Made by a program: the position numbers and the translations under genes
Notes under the pieces: model-generated
Seen by the model: the letters and a program-made list of their open reading frames with translations, nothing else
What the model was told of the DNA's origin: nothing
Database searches by the model: none
Shown: one piece after another, positions 15,763 through 22,653 of the stretch
Position numbering within the stretch: position 1 is the stretch's first letter
How the letters are laid out: the number at the start of each line of letters is the position of its first letter
Assembly: GCA_017440525.1 (NCBI GenBank)
Contig: JAFSHB010000043.1
Location: forward strand, 1-34,640
DNA length: 34,640 nucleotides
DNA from: Oscillospiraceae bacterium
GTDB lineage: Bacteria > Bacillota > Clostridia > Oscillospirales > Oscillospiraceae
Direction: 5' to 3'

Positions 15763-16305
15763 TCACAGTTTTGTTTGATCGTAAGCGGCGCGTTCGCCGC
15801 CGATGAATTTGGGGCGGGTGCGGGCGGCAAGGACGAGGGCCTCACCGATCTTATTATTTTCCAGCCGCAGAGGCACGGCGACCTTTTTCAGGTGCATCCC
15901 GATCATGGTGAAGCCGATGTCGAGACCTGCGTCGGCGCGGATCTCCTCCACCGCCACGGGATCTTCCAGCATCCCATAGATCTGCGTTGCCAGAGAGCCG
16001 CCTGCCTTGGGCTGGGGGACTACATTGACGGGCTCGGCAAAGGGCACGGCCCTGCGCTCGGTGATGATGGCGCGGTTGAGATGCTCACAGCACTGTACGG
16101 CAAGGAAGATGCCCTTTTCGCGGGTGTGGTCGTACAGCGCACGGGCGATATGGGCAGCGGTCTGAGGGTCGGAGGCCGTACCGATCTTTGCGCCTACTAC
16201 CTCACTGGTGGAGCAGCCGACCACGATCAGACTGCCTGCTTTCAGGCCTGCCTTTTCACACAGCTCCGCAACAGCGGCTCTTGTTTGTTCATAAATAGAC
16301 ATCAT
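15763..16305 (-). CDS. ywlG: UPF0340/TIGR01440 family protein (YwlG-like)
   Basis: A 180-residue cytosolic protein of the UPF0340 family, whose function is unknown. Family marks are IVVGCSTSEVVGAKIGTASDP, VQCCEHLNRAIITE and VVPQPKAGGSLAT, plus GFTMIGMHLKKVAVPLR. The start is MMSIYEQTR, with AGGAGATCGC directly upstream. The stop of the preceding ECF gene is immediately followed by this ribosome binding site, so the two are cotranscribed. Confidence 0.9.
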   Translation of the reverse strand: MMSIYEQTRAAVAELCEKAGLKAGSLIVVGCSTSEVVGAKIGTASDPQTAAHIARALYDHTREKGIFLAVQCCEHLNRAIITERRAVPFAEPVNVVPQPKAGGSLATQIYGMLEDPVAVEEIRADAGLDIGFTMIGMHLKKVAVPLRLENNKIGEALVLAARTRPKFIGGERAAYDQTKL

Positions 16306-16314
16306 GCGATCTCC

Positions 16315-16797
16315 TTATCTCTGCGCGAGCTTATTTTTTTCAATGACTTTGATCAGCAAAAGACTGACGATCAGGCCGAAAATGCCCTGCAAACCGTTTG
16401 CGGGGATGTTCAGAGCCGAAGGGACCGGTCCGTACAAAAAGCTCTCATATATAAAGTAGCCCAGAATCATGGCGATCTCAGCGGCCAGTCCGCCGAGGAA
16501 GCGCTTGCCCATCTTTGCGCAGACGAGATAGGCGATGAGTGCCATCAGACCCTTGATCAGGAATGTGGCAGGGGCATAGAGCACATAGCCGGAAAAGATA
16601 TCGGCCAAAGCGGAGCCCAGCGCGGCGGCGAAGAAGCCATAAGCAGGGGAGAGCATCCAGCCTGCTGTCAGCACGATGCCGTCGCCCAAGTTCACATAGC
16701 CCTTGAGGGGCGTTGGGATCTTGACGATCATGGTCGCGATACAGACGAGGGCCGCCATCAGCGCCGCAGTTACGAGCTGTCTTGTTTTTGTGTTCAT
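16315..16797 (-). CDS. ECF transporter S component (substrate-binding membrane protein)
   Basis: A 160-residue, very hydrophobic protein with about five to six membrane helices, of the ECF S-component/PF07155-like group. The N terminus TRQLVTAALMAALVCIATMIVKIPTP contains the AxxxA-type first helix that contacts the T component, and GYVNLGDGIVLTAG is typical of the family. It would bind a vitamin or cofactor precursor and use a shared energising module (EcfA/A'/T) encoded elsewhere. The substrate cannot be read from the sequence. AGGAGCAAGACC precedes the ATG. Confidence 0.85.
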   Translation of the reverse strand: MNTKTRQLVTAALMAALVCIATMIVKIPTPLKGYVNLGDGIVLTAGWMLSPAYGFFAAALGSALADIFSGYVLYAPATFLIKGLMALIAYLVCAKMGKRFLGGLAAEIAMILGYFIYESFLYGPVPSALNIPANGLQGIFGLIVSLLLIKVIEKNKLAQR

Positions 16798-16871
16798 GGT
16801 CTTGCTCCTGTTGCTTGATGAGGAAAGTGTAGCCGATATCTGACCATTCTACAATGTCCAGTTTGGAGTTA

Positions 16872-16891
16872 TTCTATATGGCCAGATAGAA
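16872..16891. promoter_or_regulatory. Operator-like palindrome between divergent transporter genes
   Basis: TTCTATATGGCCAGATAGAA is a 20-bp palindrome with one mismatched pair (A/G at positions 7/14). It lies between the divergent ECF and MFS genes, 38 bases upstream of the MFS -35 box. A dimeric repressor or activator site is the likely explanation; the regulator is not in the window. Confidence 0.5.
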
Positions 16892-16928
16892 GATACATGG
16901 TATATCGGGAGATGTGGAAGATCAGTGC

Positions 16929-16957
16929 TTGCAAAATGTCCGGCATGCTCCTATAAT
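16929..16957 (+). promoter_or_regulatory. Sigma-A promoter of the MFS gene
   Basis: TTGCAA (16929-16934), 17 bases, perfect TATAAT (16952-16957), 45 bases before the MFS start codon. Confidence 0.75.
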
Positions 16958-17001
16958 GTTACATAGACTTTCCGGAATGATTCAAGGATCGGAGTTTGAT
17001 C

Positions 17002-18267
17002 ATGGAGAATGTAAAAACAGCTTCTAAAAAAATGGAAAAGTATGCATGGCTGGTGCTTCTGAGCTTCGGCTTCATGTATCTGTTCTTCTATAACGGACGG
17101 CAGAACATCAATCTGGTCATGACCCAGATGGCGGAGGACTTGGGCTCCACCACCACAGCGCTGGGCGTGGTGTCCTCGTCTTTGTTCTGGTGCTATGCCT
17201 TCGGTCAGTTGATCAACGGCAGACTGGGCGCGTTTTTTGGCTACAAGCGATTTATGATCATCGGTGTGATCGCCAGCGCGATCCTCAATGTGGCGATCTC
17301 CTTCCAGCACAGCATCCCTGTGATCGCCGTGCTCTGGGGGCTCAATGGCTTCTTCCAGTCTATGGTCTGGTCCAATGGCCTTGGTGTGGTCAACAAGTGG
17401 TGGCCAAGGGAAAAGCGCGGCTTTGCCACGGGCCTTACCACTTTCTTTTCCGGTATGGCGCAGGTCACGACCTATCTGTCTGTGCTGCTGTGCCTTTCTC
17501 TAAACCCCGAGTGGAGCTGGCGCGCCGCCTTCCGCTATCCCATGGTGCCGCTCATGCTCTCCCTGATCGCGTTCATCCTGTTCTTCAAAAACTCGCCTGC
17601 CGATGCCGGCTTCTCCGAGGAGAAGCGCGAAGATCCCGCCGCGGCAGCGCTGGAAAAGACCATCCGGGAAAAGGGCTACTTCTACCCCTATAAGCTCCTG
17701 TTCTCCGAGCCCAAGGTGATCGTATTCTGCCTGATCTCCGCCATCGCGGGCATCGGCCGCTACGGTCTGCTCACCTGGGTGCCCACCTACTTCATGGAGC
17801 AGATGGGCATGGCGATCAAGGACGGCATCTTCAGCTCCATCCTGCTGCCCTTCGGTCAGGCCTGCGCCATGTTCGTGTTCCCCATCATCACGGATAAGCT
17901 CCTGAAGGGCAAGCGTGAGCCTATGCTGATCATCGCCTCAGTCGTGACCTTCTGCGGCATGATGGTGTTCCCGTTCATCAAGAGCCAGCTCGGTGCCTCC
18001 GCCATGCTGTTCATTCTCGGTGTGTTTGCCATGGTCACCGGTGTGATCTGGACGATCGCCGGCGATATCGGCGGCAAGGCGCTGTCCTCCACCGTGGTCG
18101 GTGTGTTCGACTGGGCCGTGTACATGGGTGCGGCGGTGCAGGCAGTCATGTTCGGCTTTGTGAAGGACTCCTTCGGCTGGCCTGCCATCTTTGTGATCAT
18201 CGGCGTTTTGTATATCATCCTGCTGGTGCTGACCCTGATCGCGAGAAACATGAAAACGAAGATCTGA
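17002..18267 (+). CDS. MFS transporter, organophosphate:phosphate antiporter type
   Basis: A 421-residue major facilitator protein with 12 predicted helices. The first helix region ends FFYNGRQNINLVMTQM, close to the YxxRxNxxxA motif of the OPA family (GlpT, UhpT). It is followed by FGYKRFMIIG (loop 2-3) and WSNGLGVVNKWWPREKRGFATG, the OPA helix-5 motif. Family members exchange sugar phosphates or glycerol-3-phosphate for phosphate; the substrate here is not decidable. ATG 17002 follows GGAG by seven bases and is preferred to an in-frame codon at 16996. It is monocistronic between promoter and terminator. Confidence 0.88.
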   Translation: MENVKTASKKMEKYAWLVLLSFGFMYLFFYNGRQNINLVMTQMAEDLGSTTTALGVVSSSLFWCYAFGQLINGRLGAFFGYKRFMIIGVIASAILNVAISFQHSIPVIAVLWGLNGFFQSMVWSNGLGVVNKWWPREKRGFATGLTTFFSGMAQVTTYLSVLLCLSLNPEWSWRAAFRYPMVPLMLSLIAFILFFKNSPADAGFSEEKREDPAAAALEKTIREKGYFYPYKLLFSEPKVIVFCLISAIAGIGRYGLLTWVPTYFMEQMGMAIKDGIFSSILLPFGQACAMFVFPIITDKLLKGKREPMLIIASVVTFCGMMVFPFIKSQLGASAMLFILGVFAMVTGVIWTIAGDIGGKALSSTVVGVFDWAVYMGAAVQAVMFGFVKDSFGWPAIFVIIGVLYIILLVLTLIARNMKTKI

Positions 18268-18276
18268 GCGCAAAAT

Positions 18277-18306
18277 GCCCTGCGGTGGAGATACACCGCA
18301 GGGCGT
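18277..18306 (+). terminator. Hairpin terminator after the MFS gene
   Basis: GCCCTGCGGTG (18277-18287) pairs perfectly with CACCGCAGGGC (18294-18304) around GAGATA, followed by GTTTAATTT. It separates the MFS gene from the retron promoter. Confidence 0.8.
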
Positions 18307-18345
18307 TTAATTTACAAATTGTTCAAGTACTGGATGGGATCGGGT

Positions 18346-18354
18346 GGTATAATA
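18346..18354 (+). promoter_or_regulatory. Extended -10 promoter of the retron transcript
   Basis: TGGTATAAT is a perfect extended -10 (TGn plus TATAAT at 18349-18354). No good -35 lies at 17 bases; TTCAAG at 18323-18328 is 20 bases away. The expected start site near 18361 is seven bases before the a1 arm of the ncRNA. Confidence 0.65.
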
Positions 18355-18360
18355 GCGGCA

Positions 18361-18530
18361 CAACCGAATACGGAGACAAGGCGTAGCGACAGTTAGAGCT
18401 CTAAACGAACGATGCTCGAGCGGGTGTGGCAAGTGTCCATGCTTATCAACAAATTCGGGATATGTTCCGATTTTTGGCAAAAATCGGAACACCCCATTCG
18501 GCAGTACGCCCTGTCTCCGTATCATTTTTT
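18361..18530 (+). ncRNA. Candidate retron msr-msd RNA
   Basis: The segment between promoter and reverse transcriptase has the retron ncRNA layout. The end arms a1, ATACGGAGACAAGGC (18368-18382), and a2, GCCCTGTCTCCGTAT (18508-18522), pair over 15 positions with one mismatch, 11 of them contiguous. Just after a1 comes TAGCGA (18384-18389), the same context as the branching guanosine of retron Eco1; G18386 is the candidate priming G. A short msr stem follows (TTAG/CTAA around 18393-18404). The msd-like hairpin TGTTCCGATTTTT (18463-18475) pairs perfectly with AAAAATCGGAACA (18479-18491) around GGC, and GGG/CCC extends it across an ATA bulge. The exact msr/msd border is not determined. The boundaries given are estimates. 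Confidence 0.8.
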
Positions 18531-18542
18531 GGAGGTGGTCGG

Positions 18543-19808
18543 ATGGAATGGGATCCTCGCAGAGAGAAACTGTCTTTGTCGGAGCGAGATCTTAAGATCA
18601 TGAAGGATTGCGGCATGACGCCGGCCGAGATCCTGCGGGCGGTGGAGAGCCGCGGAAGGATCGTGCCGTTGTGGTCGGTGCTGTCGTTCTTTATGCTGTA
18701 TGAGACCTCAGAGAGCCCGAAAGCCTTCTGGCGGACATACCGTCAGGGCGAAACGGCTGCCAGATACCGCGACTGTCTGTATCATGACCGGAAGATCCCC
18801 AAGCGCTGCGGCGGTGTGCGGACGATCGCCATGCCCATGTGGCCGCTGGCGCAGATGCAGACCTGCATCGCGGAGAAGATCCTGCAGCATATCATGCCGG
18901 ATGACCACGCCTGCGCCTACCGCAGAGGGATGAGCGTCAGTGATTGTGCCGAGCCCCACAGAAAAAAACGGATCGTGATCCATCTGGATATCCGCGATTT
19001 CTTCGGCACTATCCGGGAAGATATGGTCTTTGACGCGCTTCTGCGGGAGACCGGCTACAGTAAAAAGCTGGTGCGCTTTTTGAGCAGGCTCTGCTGCTAT
19101 CAGGACAGGCTGCCACAAGGTGCCTGCACCAGTCCCGCGCTGTCCAATCTTGTGTTCAAGCCCTGCGATGAGGCCATCGGTGGATTTGCGGCCTCCCTTG
19201 GTATGGACTATACGCGCTATTCCGACGACCTGTATCTGAGCACCAGCGGTGAGGTGGATACGGGCCTTGTGATCGAAACGGTGCGGAAGATCCTGGCAGA
19301 TCACGGCTTCCGCCTGCATAATGAGAAAACGAAGATCATGGGCCGTCAGCAGCGCCAGAGCGTGGTGGGCATCGTGGTCAATGAGAAGCTGCGGCCCTCC
19401 CGCACCTATGTGCGGACGGTGCTGAAGGATGTGTACTATGTCAGCAGGTTCGGCGCCGGATCCAATCAGGTCGCGGCATTTGGTGACTATTACAGCTATC
19501 TGCGGCAGCTGCAGGGCCGTGTGAACTATGTGCGCTGTTTCATGCCGGAGGACCGCGCAGTCCTGGAGGCTGTGCAGACGGTCCGCAGTCTGATCGGTGC
19601 CTATCACAGGACGCTGCTGGACGCTGTGACCGCGCTCGAGGCGCAGTGCAGGGACGGCTATGTGGTCGTGTTCAGCGAGAACTACTATCGCCCGCTGGTG
19701 AAATTGAAAGAGCAGCTCGCCGTTGTGCGCCGCTTCCTGCCCCGGGACTATCGGTTCCACGATGCCGAGGAGCGGGTCTATGCCATGCTCGGAGAGGAGC
19801 TGTATTGA
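18543..19808 (+). CDS. Retron-type reverse transcriptase
   Basis: A 421-residue reverse transcriptase. Motifs in order: IPKRCGGVRTI (RT1, about 85-95), IHLDIRDFFGTI with catalytic D149, LPQGACTSPALSNLVF (about 190-205), YTRYSDDLYLS with the catalytic YSDD (226-229), NEKTKI (260-265) and QSVVGIVVN (272-280). The retron hallmark NAxxH appears as CAEPH (135-139) and VTG as VVG (274-276), so it is a divergent retron RT. There are about 75 residues before RT1, and about 85 after the thumb (RVNYV...) form a C-terminal extension with no motif I recognise. ATG 18543 follows GGAGG (18531-18535) by seven bases; longer in-frame starts would read through the ncRNA. A strong terminator follows, and no cotranscribed effector is seen. 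Family activity is to make msDNA from the upstream RNA, usually for phage defence. Confidence 0.9.
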   Translation: MEWDPRREKLSLSERDLKIMKDCGMTPAEILRAVESRGRIVPLWSVLSFFMLYETSESPKAFWRTYRQGETAARYRDCLYHDRKIPKRCGGVRTIAMPMWPLAQMQTCIAEKILQHIMPDDHACAYRRGMSVSDCAEPHRKKRIVIHLDIRDFFGTIREDMVFDALLRETGYSKKLVRFLSRLCCYQDRLPQGACTSPALSNLVFKPCDEAIGGFAASLGMDYTRYSDDLYLSTSGEVDTGLVIETVRKILADHGFRLHNEKTKIMGRQQRQSVVGIVVNEKLRPSRTYVRTVLKDVYYVSRFGAGSNQVAAFGDYYSYLRQLQGRVNYVRCFMPEDRAVLEAVQTVRSLIGAYHRTLLDAVTALEAQCRDGYVVVFSENYYRPLVKLKEQLAVVRRFLPRDYRFHDAEERVYAMLGEELY

Positions 19809-19839
19809 AGAGACGAGTCACAGGCTCGTCTCTTTTTTT
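19809..19839 (+). terminator. Rho-independent terminator of the retron unit
   Basis: AGAGACGAG (19809-19817) pairs perfectly with CTCGTCTCT (19825-19833) around TCACAGG, followed by six more T. It starts one base after the RT stop. Confidence 0.93.
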
Positions 19840-19914
19840 CGGGTCAAAGGTCACGCCCTCATGGACCTCTCTGCCCCCCGGTCTTGAAGATCTGAAAAAA
19901 TCTCACCTACCGGA

Positions 19915-19943
19915 TTGACAAGCTCTGACTGTTGGACTATACT
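19915..19943 (+). promoter_or_regulatory. Sigma-A promoter of the thiamine transport operon
   Basis: Perfect TTGACA (19915-19920), 17 bases, TATACT (19938-19943), directly upstream of the TPP aptamer. Confidence 0.85.
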
Positions 19944-19948
19944 TATCC

Positions 19949-20028
19949 TCAGTCCCGGGGTGTCGAAAGACTGAGATGATTGACCCGTTGAACCTGAACT
20001 GTGTAATGACAGCGTAGGGAGTGACTGT
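19949..20028 (+). promoter_or_regulatory. TPP (THI-box) riboswitch aptamer
   Basis: The conserved TPP core is present: CGGGGTG, then CTGAGATGA, ACCC, TTGAACCTGA and GTAGGGAGTG. P1 forms between CAGTC (19950-19954) and GACTG (20023-20027). CTGAGA binds the pyrimidine ring and the AACCTGA/GTAGGGA side the diphosphate. It sits upstream of ykoF-ykoE-ykoD-ykoC, the classic target for thiamine-pyrophosphate repression. Confidence 0.96.
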
Positions 20029-20050
20029 GTGAACGCAATATCATGTTGTG

Positions 20051-20087
20051 AACACTTCCGGACTCATTTTTTGAGGAAGGAGGTGTT
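20051..20087 (+). promoter_or_regulatory. TPP riboswitch expression platform, SD-sequestering hairpin
   Basis: AACACTTCC (20051-20059) pairs with GGAGGTGTT (20079-20087) with one G-U pair. Three further pairs (CTC/GAG) form across a 3x3 internal loop, with a T-rich apical loop. The right arm includes the AAGGAGG Shine-Dalgarno of ykoF (ATG 20094). The 3' side is followed by ATTTTT, so it could also terminate transcription, but translational control is the simpler reading. Confidence 0.7.
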
Positions 20088-20093
20088 ATTTTT

Positions 20094-20714
20094 ATGCCCG
20101 AAAAACAGTATGTGACCTATGGATGCTGTGGGTGCGGCTGCGGCACAGAGCTTCCCATCACGGGGTGCAGGTTTTCTCTGGCACCTATGTGCGATGACTT
20201 CGCGGATGTGATCTTGGATGCAGTGAGCAAGGTCGATACCGCGAAGGTCTGGAAACAGACCGATAAGCTCTCCACCGTCTACCGGGGCCGTGCCTGCCAT
20301 GTAGAGGATGCGGTGAAGGCGTGCTTTGTCCATGCTTACCGCGGAGGGCTCCACATGACCATGGAGGCGACATTCTCCAAGGGCTGTCCCGGCGATATCG
20401 ACGGCGACAGCTTCCTGACGGCAGACGATACGCTGTGCAACGAACCGAAGATCGCAGATATCCATTTCCCCGTGGATTGCAAGATCGCGCTGTATCCCAT
20501 GGGCGTTTCGGACTATATGTCCCATATCGCCCACATCGTAAACCACGCCATCGATCTCGGCATCTACGCAGGCTCTGCCCACTACTGCACCCTTTTGTCG
20601 GCAGATGTGCAGGCGCTGTTCTCCTACATCGGCAAGGTCAATGCCTACTGCGGTGAGAATCTGCGCCACTATGTGTTTGAAGTCACCATGTCTGTCAACA
20701 GTCCCACAAAATAA
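20094..20714 (+). CDS. ykoF: YkoF-type thiamine/hydroxymethylpyrimidine-binding protein
   Basis: A 206-residue YkoF-family protein made of two ferredoxin-like repeats. The first covers roughly residues 20-100 (GCRFSLAPMCDDFADVILDAV, then AYRGGLHMTMEATFSKG) and the second roughly 120-200 (DCKIALYPMGVSDYMSHIAHIVNHAIDLGI, then YVFEVTMSV). B. subtilis YkoF binds thiamine or its HMP moiety and is thought to pass it to or from the ykoEDC transporter. The N terminus carries an unusual GCCGCGCGTE cysteine-rich stretch. It is the first gene after the TPP riboswitch, with its SD inside the expression-platform hairpin. Confidence 0.92.
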   Translation: MPEKQYVTYGCCGCGCGTELPITGCRFSLAPMCDDFADVILDAVSKVDTAKVWKQTDKLSTVYRGRACHVEDAVKACFVHAYRGGLHMTMEATFSKGCPGDIDGDSFLTADDTLCNEPKIADIHFPVDCKIALYPMGVSDYMSHIAHIVNHAIDLGIYAGSAHYCTLLSADVQALFSYIGKVNAYCGENLRHYVFEVTMSVNSPTK

Positions 20715-20728
20715 GGAGGAAACACAAC

Positions 20729-21319
20729 ATGAAATGGAAATTGAAGGATATTTTGATGATCGCCGTCTGCGCCGTGCTTTTCGGCGTCATCTTCCTCGGC
20801 GCGACCTATGCAGGCGGTGCGCTGTATGGGCTCCTGCTGCCTCTTGGTATGCCGTCTCTTGGCTATGAGCCTTTTTACGGCCTGTATTTTATGGCGGTGG
20901 CCTTTGCGGTCTATGTGATCCGCAAGCCCGGTGTCGGCATCGTGGCGGAGATCTTGGCTGCCGTGATCGAGACCTTGATGGGCAATTTCTTTGGCCCGAT
21001 CATCATCCTGTCCGGCTTCGTGCAGGGCGCGGGCTTCGAGCTGATCTTTGCCCTGACCAAGTATAAGCGGTTCGACTTTAAGACCATGGCGCTGGCCGCA
21101 GTCATCTGCTCCTGCGTGACCCTTGGGTACAACCTGATCGTCAGCGGCTACGATATGATCGCGCTCCCTGTGCTGGCACTGATGCTGGCGGTGCGGATCG
21201 TCAGTGCCGTCGTCATCGATGCCATCGTCACGCCCAGACTGGCAGACGGTCTGGCAAGAGCCGGTGTGCTGGGCGGCTATGCCGTCTGTGAAGGCGTGGC
21301 AAAGGATCTGGACTGCTGA
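20729..21319 (+). CDS. ykoE: ECF transporter S component YkoE (HMP/thiamine)
   Basis: A 196-residue membrane protein with about six helices. LKDILMIAVCAVLFGVIFLGATY and the MPSLGYEPFYGLYFMAVAFAVYVIRKPGVG segment are typical of YkoE. It is the substrate-binding S component of a dedicated ECF importer for hydroxymethylpyrimidine or thiamine. GGAGG lies upstream of the ATG. Its stop overlaps the ykoD start by one base. Confidence 0.93.
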   Translation: MKWKLKDILMIAVCAVLFGVIFLGATYAGGALYGLLLPLGMPSLGYEPFYGLYFMAVAFAVYVIRKPGVGIVAEILAAVIETLMGNFFGPIIILSGFVQGAGFELIFALTKYKRFDFKTMALAAVICSCVTLGYNLIVSGYDMIALPVLALMLAVRIVSAVVIDAIVTPRLADGLARAGVLGGYAVCEGVAKDLDC

Positions 21320-22653
21320 TGGACGCGGTAACGATCGGGGATGTGACCTTTCGCTATTTCCCGGAGGGGAAGCGGAACATCCTTGACCATGTGGAGCTGC
21401 GTATCCCGGAGGGCGGCATCACCGTCCTCACGGGACCTTCCGGCTGCGGCAAAAGCACCTTGGCGGCGCTGATGGCAGGGCTGTATCCGGGAAACGGCGG
21501 TGTGCTGATCTCCGGCGATGTGAAGCTGTGGGGGCGCTCGGTCTTTTCCATGCGGCCGCAGGAGCGGGCGGCATATATCACCATGCTGTTCCAAGATCCG
21601 GACCTGCAGTTCTGCATGAGCACTTTACGGAAAGAGCTGCGGTTCTGTCTGGAAAACATCTGTGTACGGCCGGATGAGATCGGGACAAGGAGCCAGCAGG
21701 CGGCAAAGGCCCTCGGCATGGAAGCACTTTTGGACAGACCTCTGGATACCCTATCCGGCGGCGAGAAGCAGAAAGCGGCGCTGTGCTGTCTGTTGGCTCT
21801 GGACAGCAGGATCTTTTTGCTGGATGAGGCTTTCGCCAACATCGATACCAGGACTGCAAGGGAGATCGTCTCCCATCTGCGGAGCGCAGCGGATCGGGGC
21901 AAGACGATCATTGCCATCGACCACCATGCGGAGCTTTGGCAGGGCGCGGCCGACCGCGTCATCTCTATGGGAGAAGCGCAGGTCGTGGCGGTGCCGCCCA
22001 AACGGATCGGGGCGGGGGATGTGCCTGCTGTGGTCCTGCGGGATGTGACCGTTCGGCGTGACCGTGTCCTGATCGAGGGCGGCTGTGCCGTTTTTCCAAA
22101 GGGCGGTATGAGCATGATCCTGGGCGAATCGGGCAGCGGCAAGACCACCTTGTTCCGGTCTTTGCTGAAGCAGCATCCCTATGAGGGGCATATGGAGGTG
22201 GATGGGCGCGATCTGACTGCGATCCGGCAGAAGGAGCTGTTTTGTAAGGTCGGCGTGGTGTTCCAGAAGCCTGCCGACCAGTTCATCACCCAGAATGTCC
22301 TGCAGGAGGTGCAGGCGAGCCTGCGTCTTTGGAAGCGGCAGGAGGATGCCCGGACGCTGCTTGAGGGATACGGCCTGTGGCAGTATCGTAAATACTCGCC
22401 CTATATGCTCAGTCAGGGACAGCAGAGAAAGCTGGCGGTGCTGTCTGTGCTGGCTGGCGGACAGGAGATCCTTCTTCTGGATGAGCCGACCTATGGGCAG
22501 GACAGCCGCTCCACAGCGGTCATGATGGAGCAACTGCGGCGCAAGACCGAAGCGGGGCTGACGGTGATCTGCATCACCCACGATGAGGAGCTTGCCAAAG
22601 TCTGGGCCGATAAGATCTATCGGCTGGAGGGGAGGCGGCTGTATGAAGCTTGA
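21319..22653 (+). CDS. ykoD: ECF transporter duplicated ATPase YkoD
   Basis: A 444-residue protein with two fused ABC ATPase domains. Domain 1 (about 1-220) has Walker A GPSGCGKST, signature LSGGEKQKAAL, Walker B IFLLDEAFANID and H-loop IDHHAEL. Domain 2 (about 235-444) has Walker A GESGSGKTT, a variant signature LSQGQQRKLAV, Walker B ILLLDEPTYGQD and H-loop ITHDEEL. It energises the YkoE/YkoC importer. It overlaps ykoE by one base and ykoC by 11 bases. Confidence 0.95.
   Translation: MDAVTIGDVTFRYFPEGKRNILDHVELRIPEGGITVLTGPSGCGKSTLAALMAGLYPGNGGVLISGDVKLWGRSVFSMRPQERAAYITMLFQDPDLQFCMSTLRKELRFCLENICVRPDEIGTRSQQAAKALGMEALLDRPLDTLSGGEKQKAALCCLLALDSRIFLLDEAFANIDTRTAREIVSHLRSAADRGKTIIAIDHHAELWQGAADRVISMGEAQVVAVPPKRIGAGDVPAVVLRDVTVRRDRVLIEGGCAVFPKGGMSMILGESGSGKTTLFRSLLKQHPYEGHMEVDGRDLTAIRQKELFCKVGVVFQKPADQFITQNVLQEVQASLRLWKRQEDARTLLEGYGLWQYRKYSPYMLSQGQQRKLAVLSVLAGGQEILLLDEPTYGQDSRSTAVMMEQLRRKTEAGLTVICITHDEELAKVWADKIYRLEGRRLYEA

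Noticed and set aside
18361..18542. N-terminal extension of the reverse transcriptase from an upstream start
   Set aside because: The frame is open upstream, but it would translate the a2 arm and msd hairpin; GGAGG fits ATG 18543.
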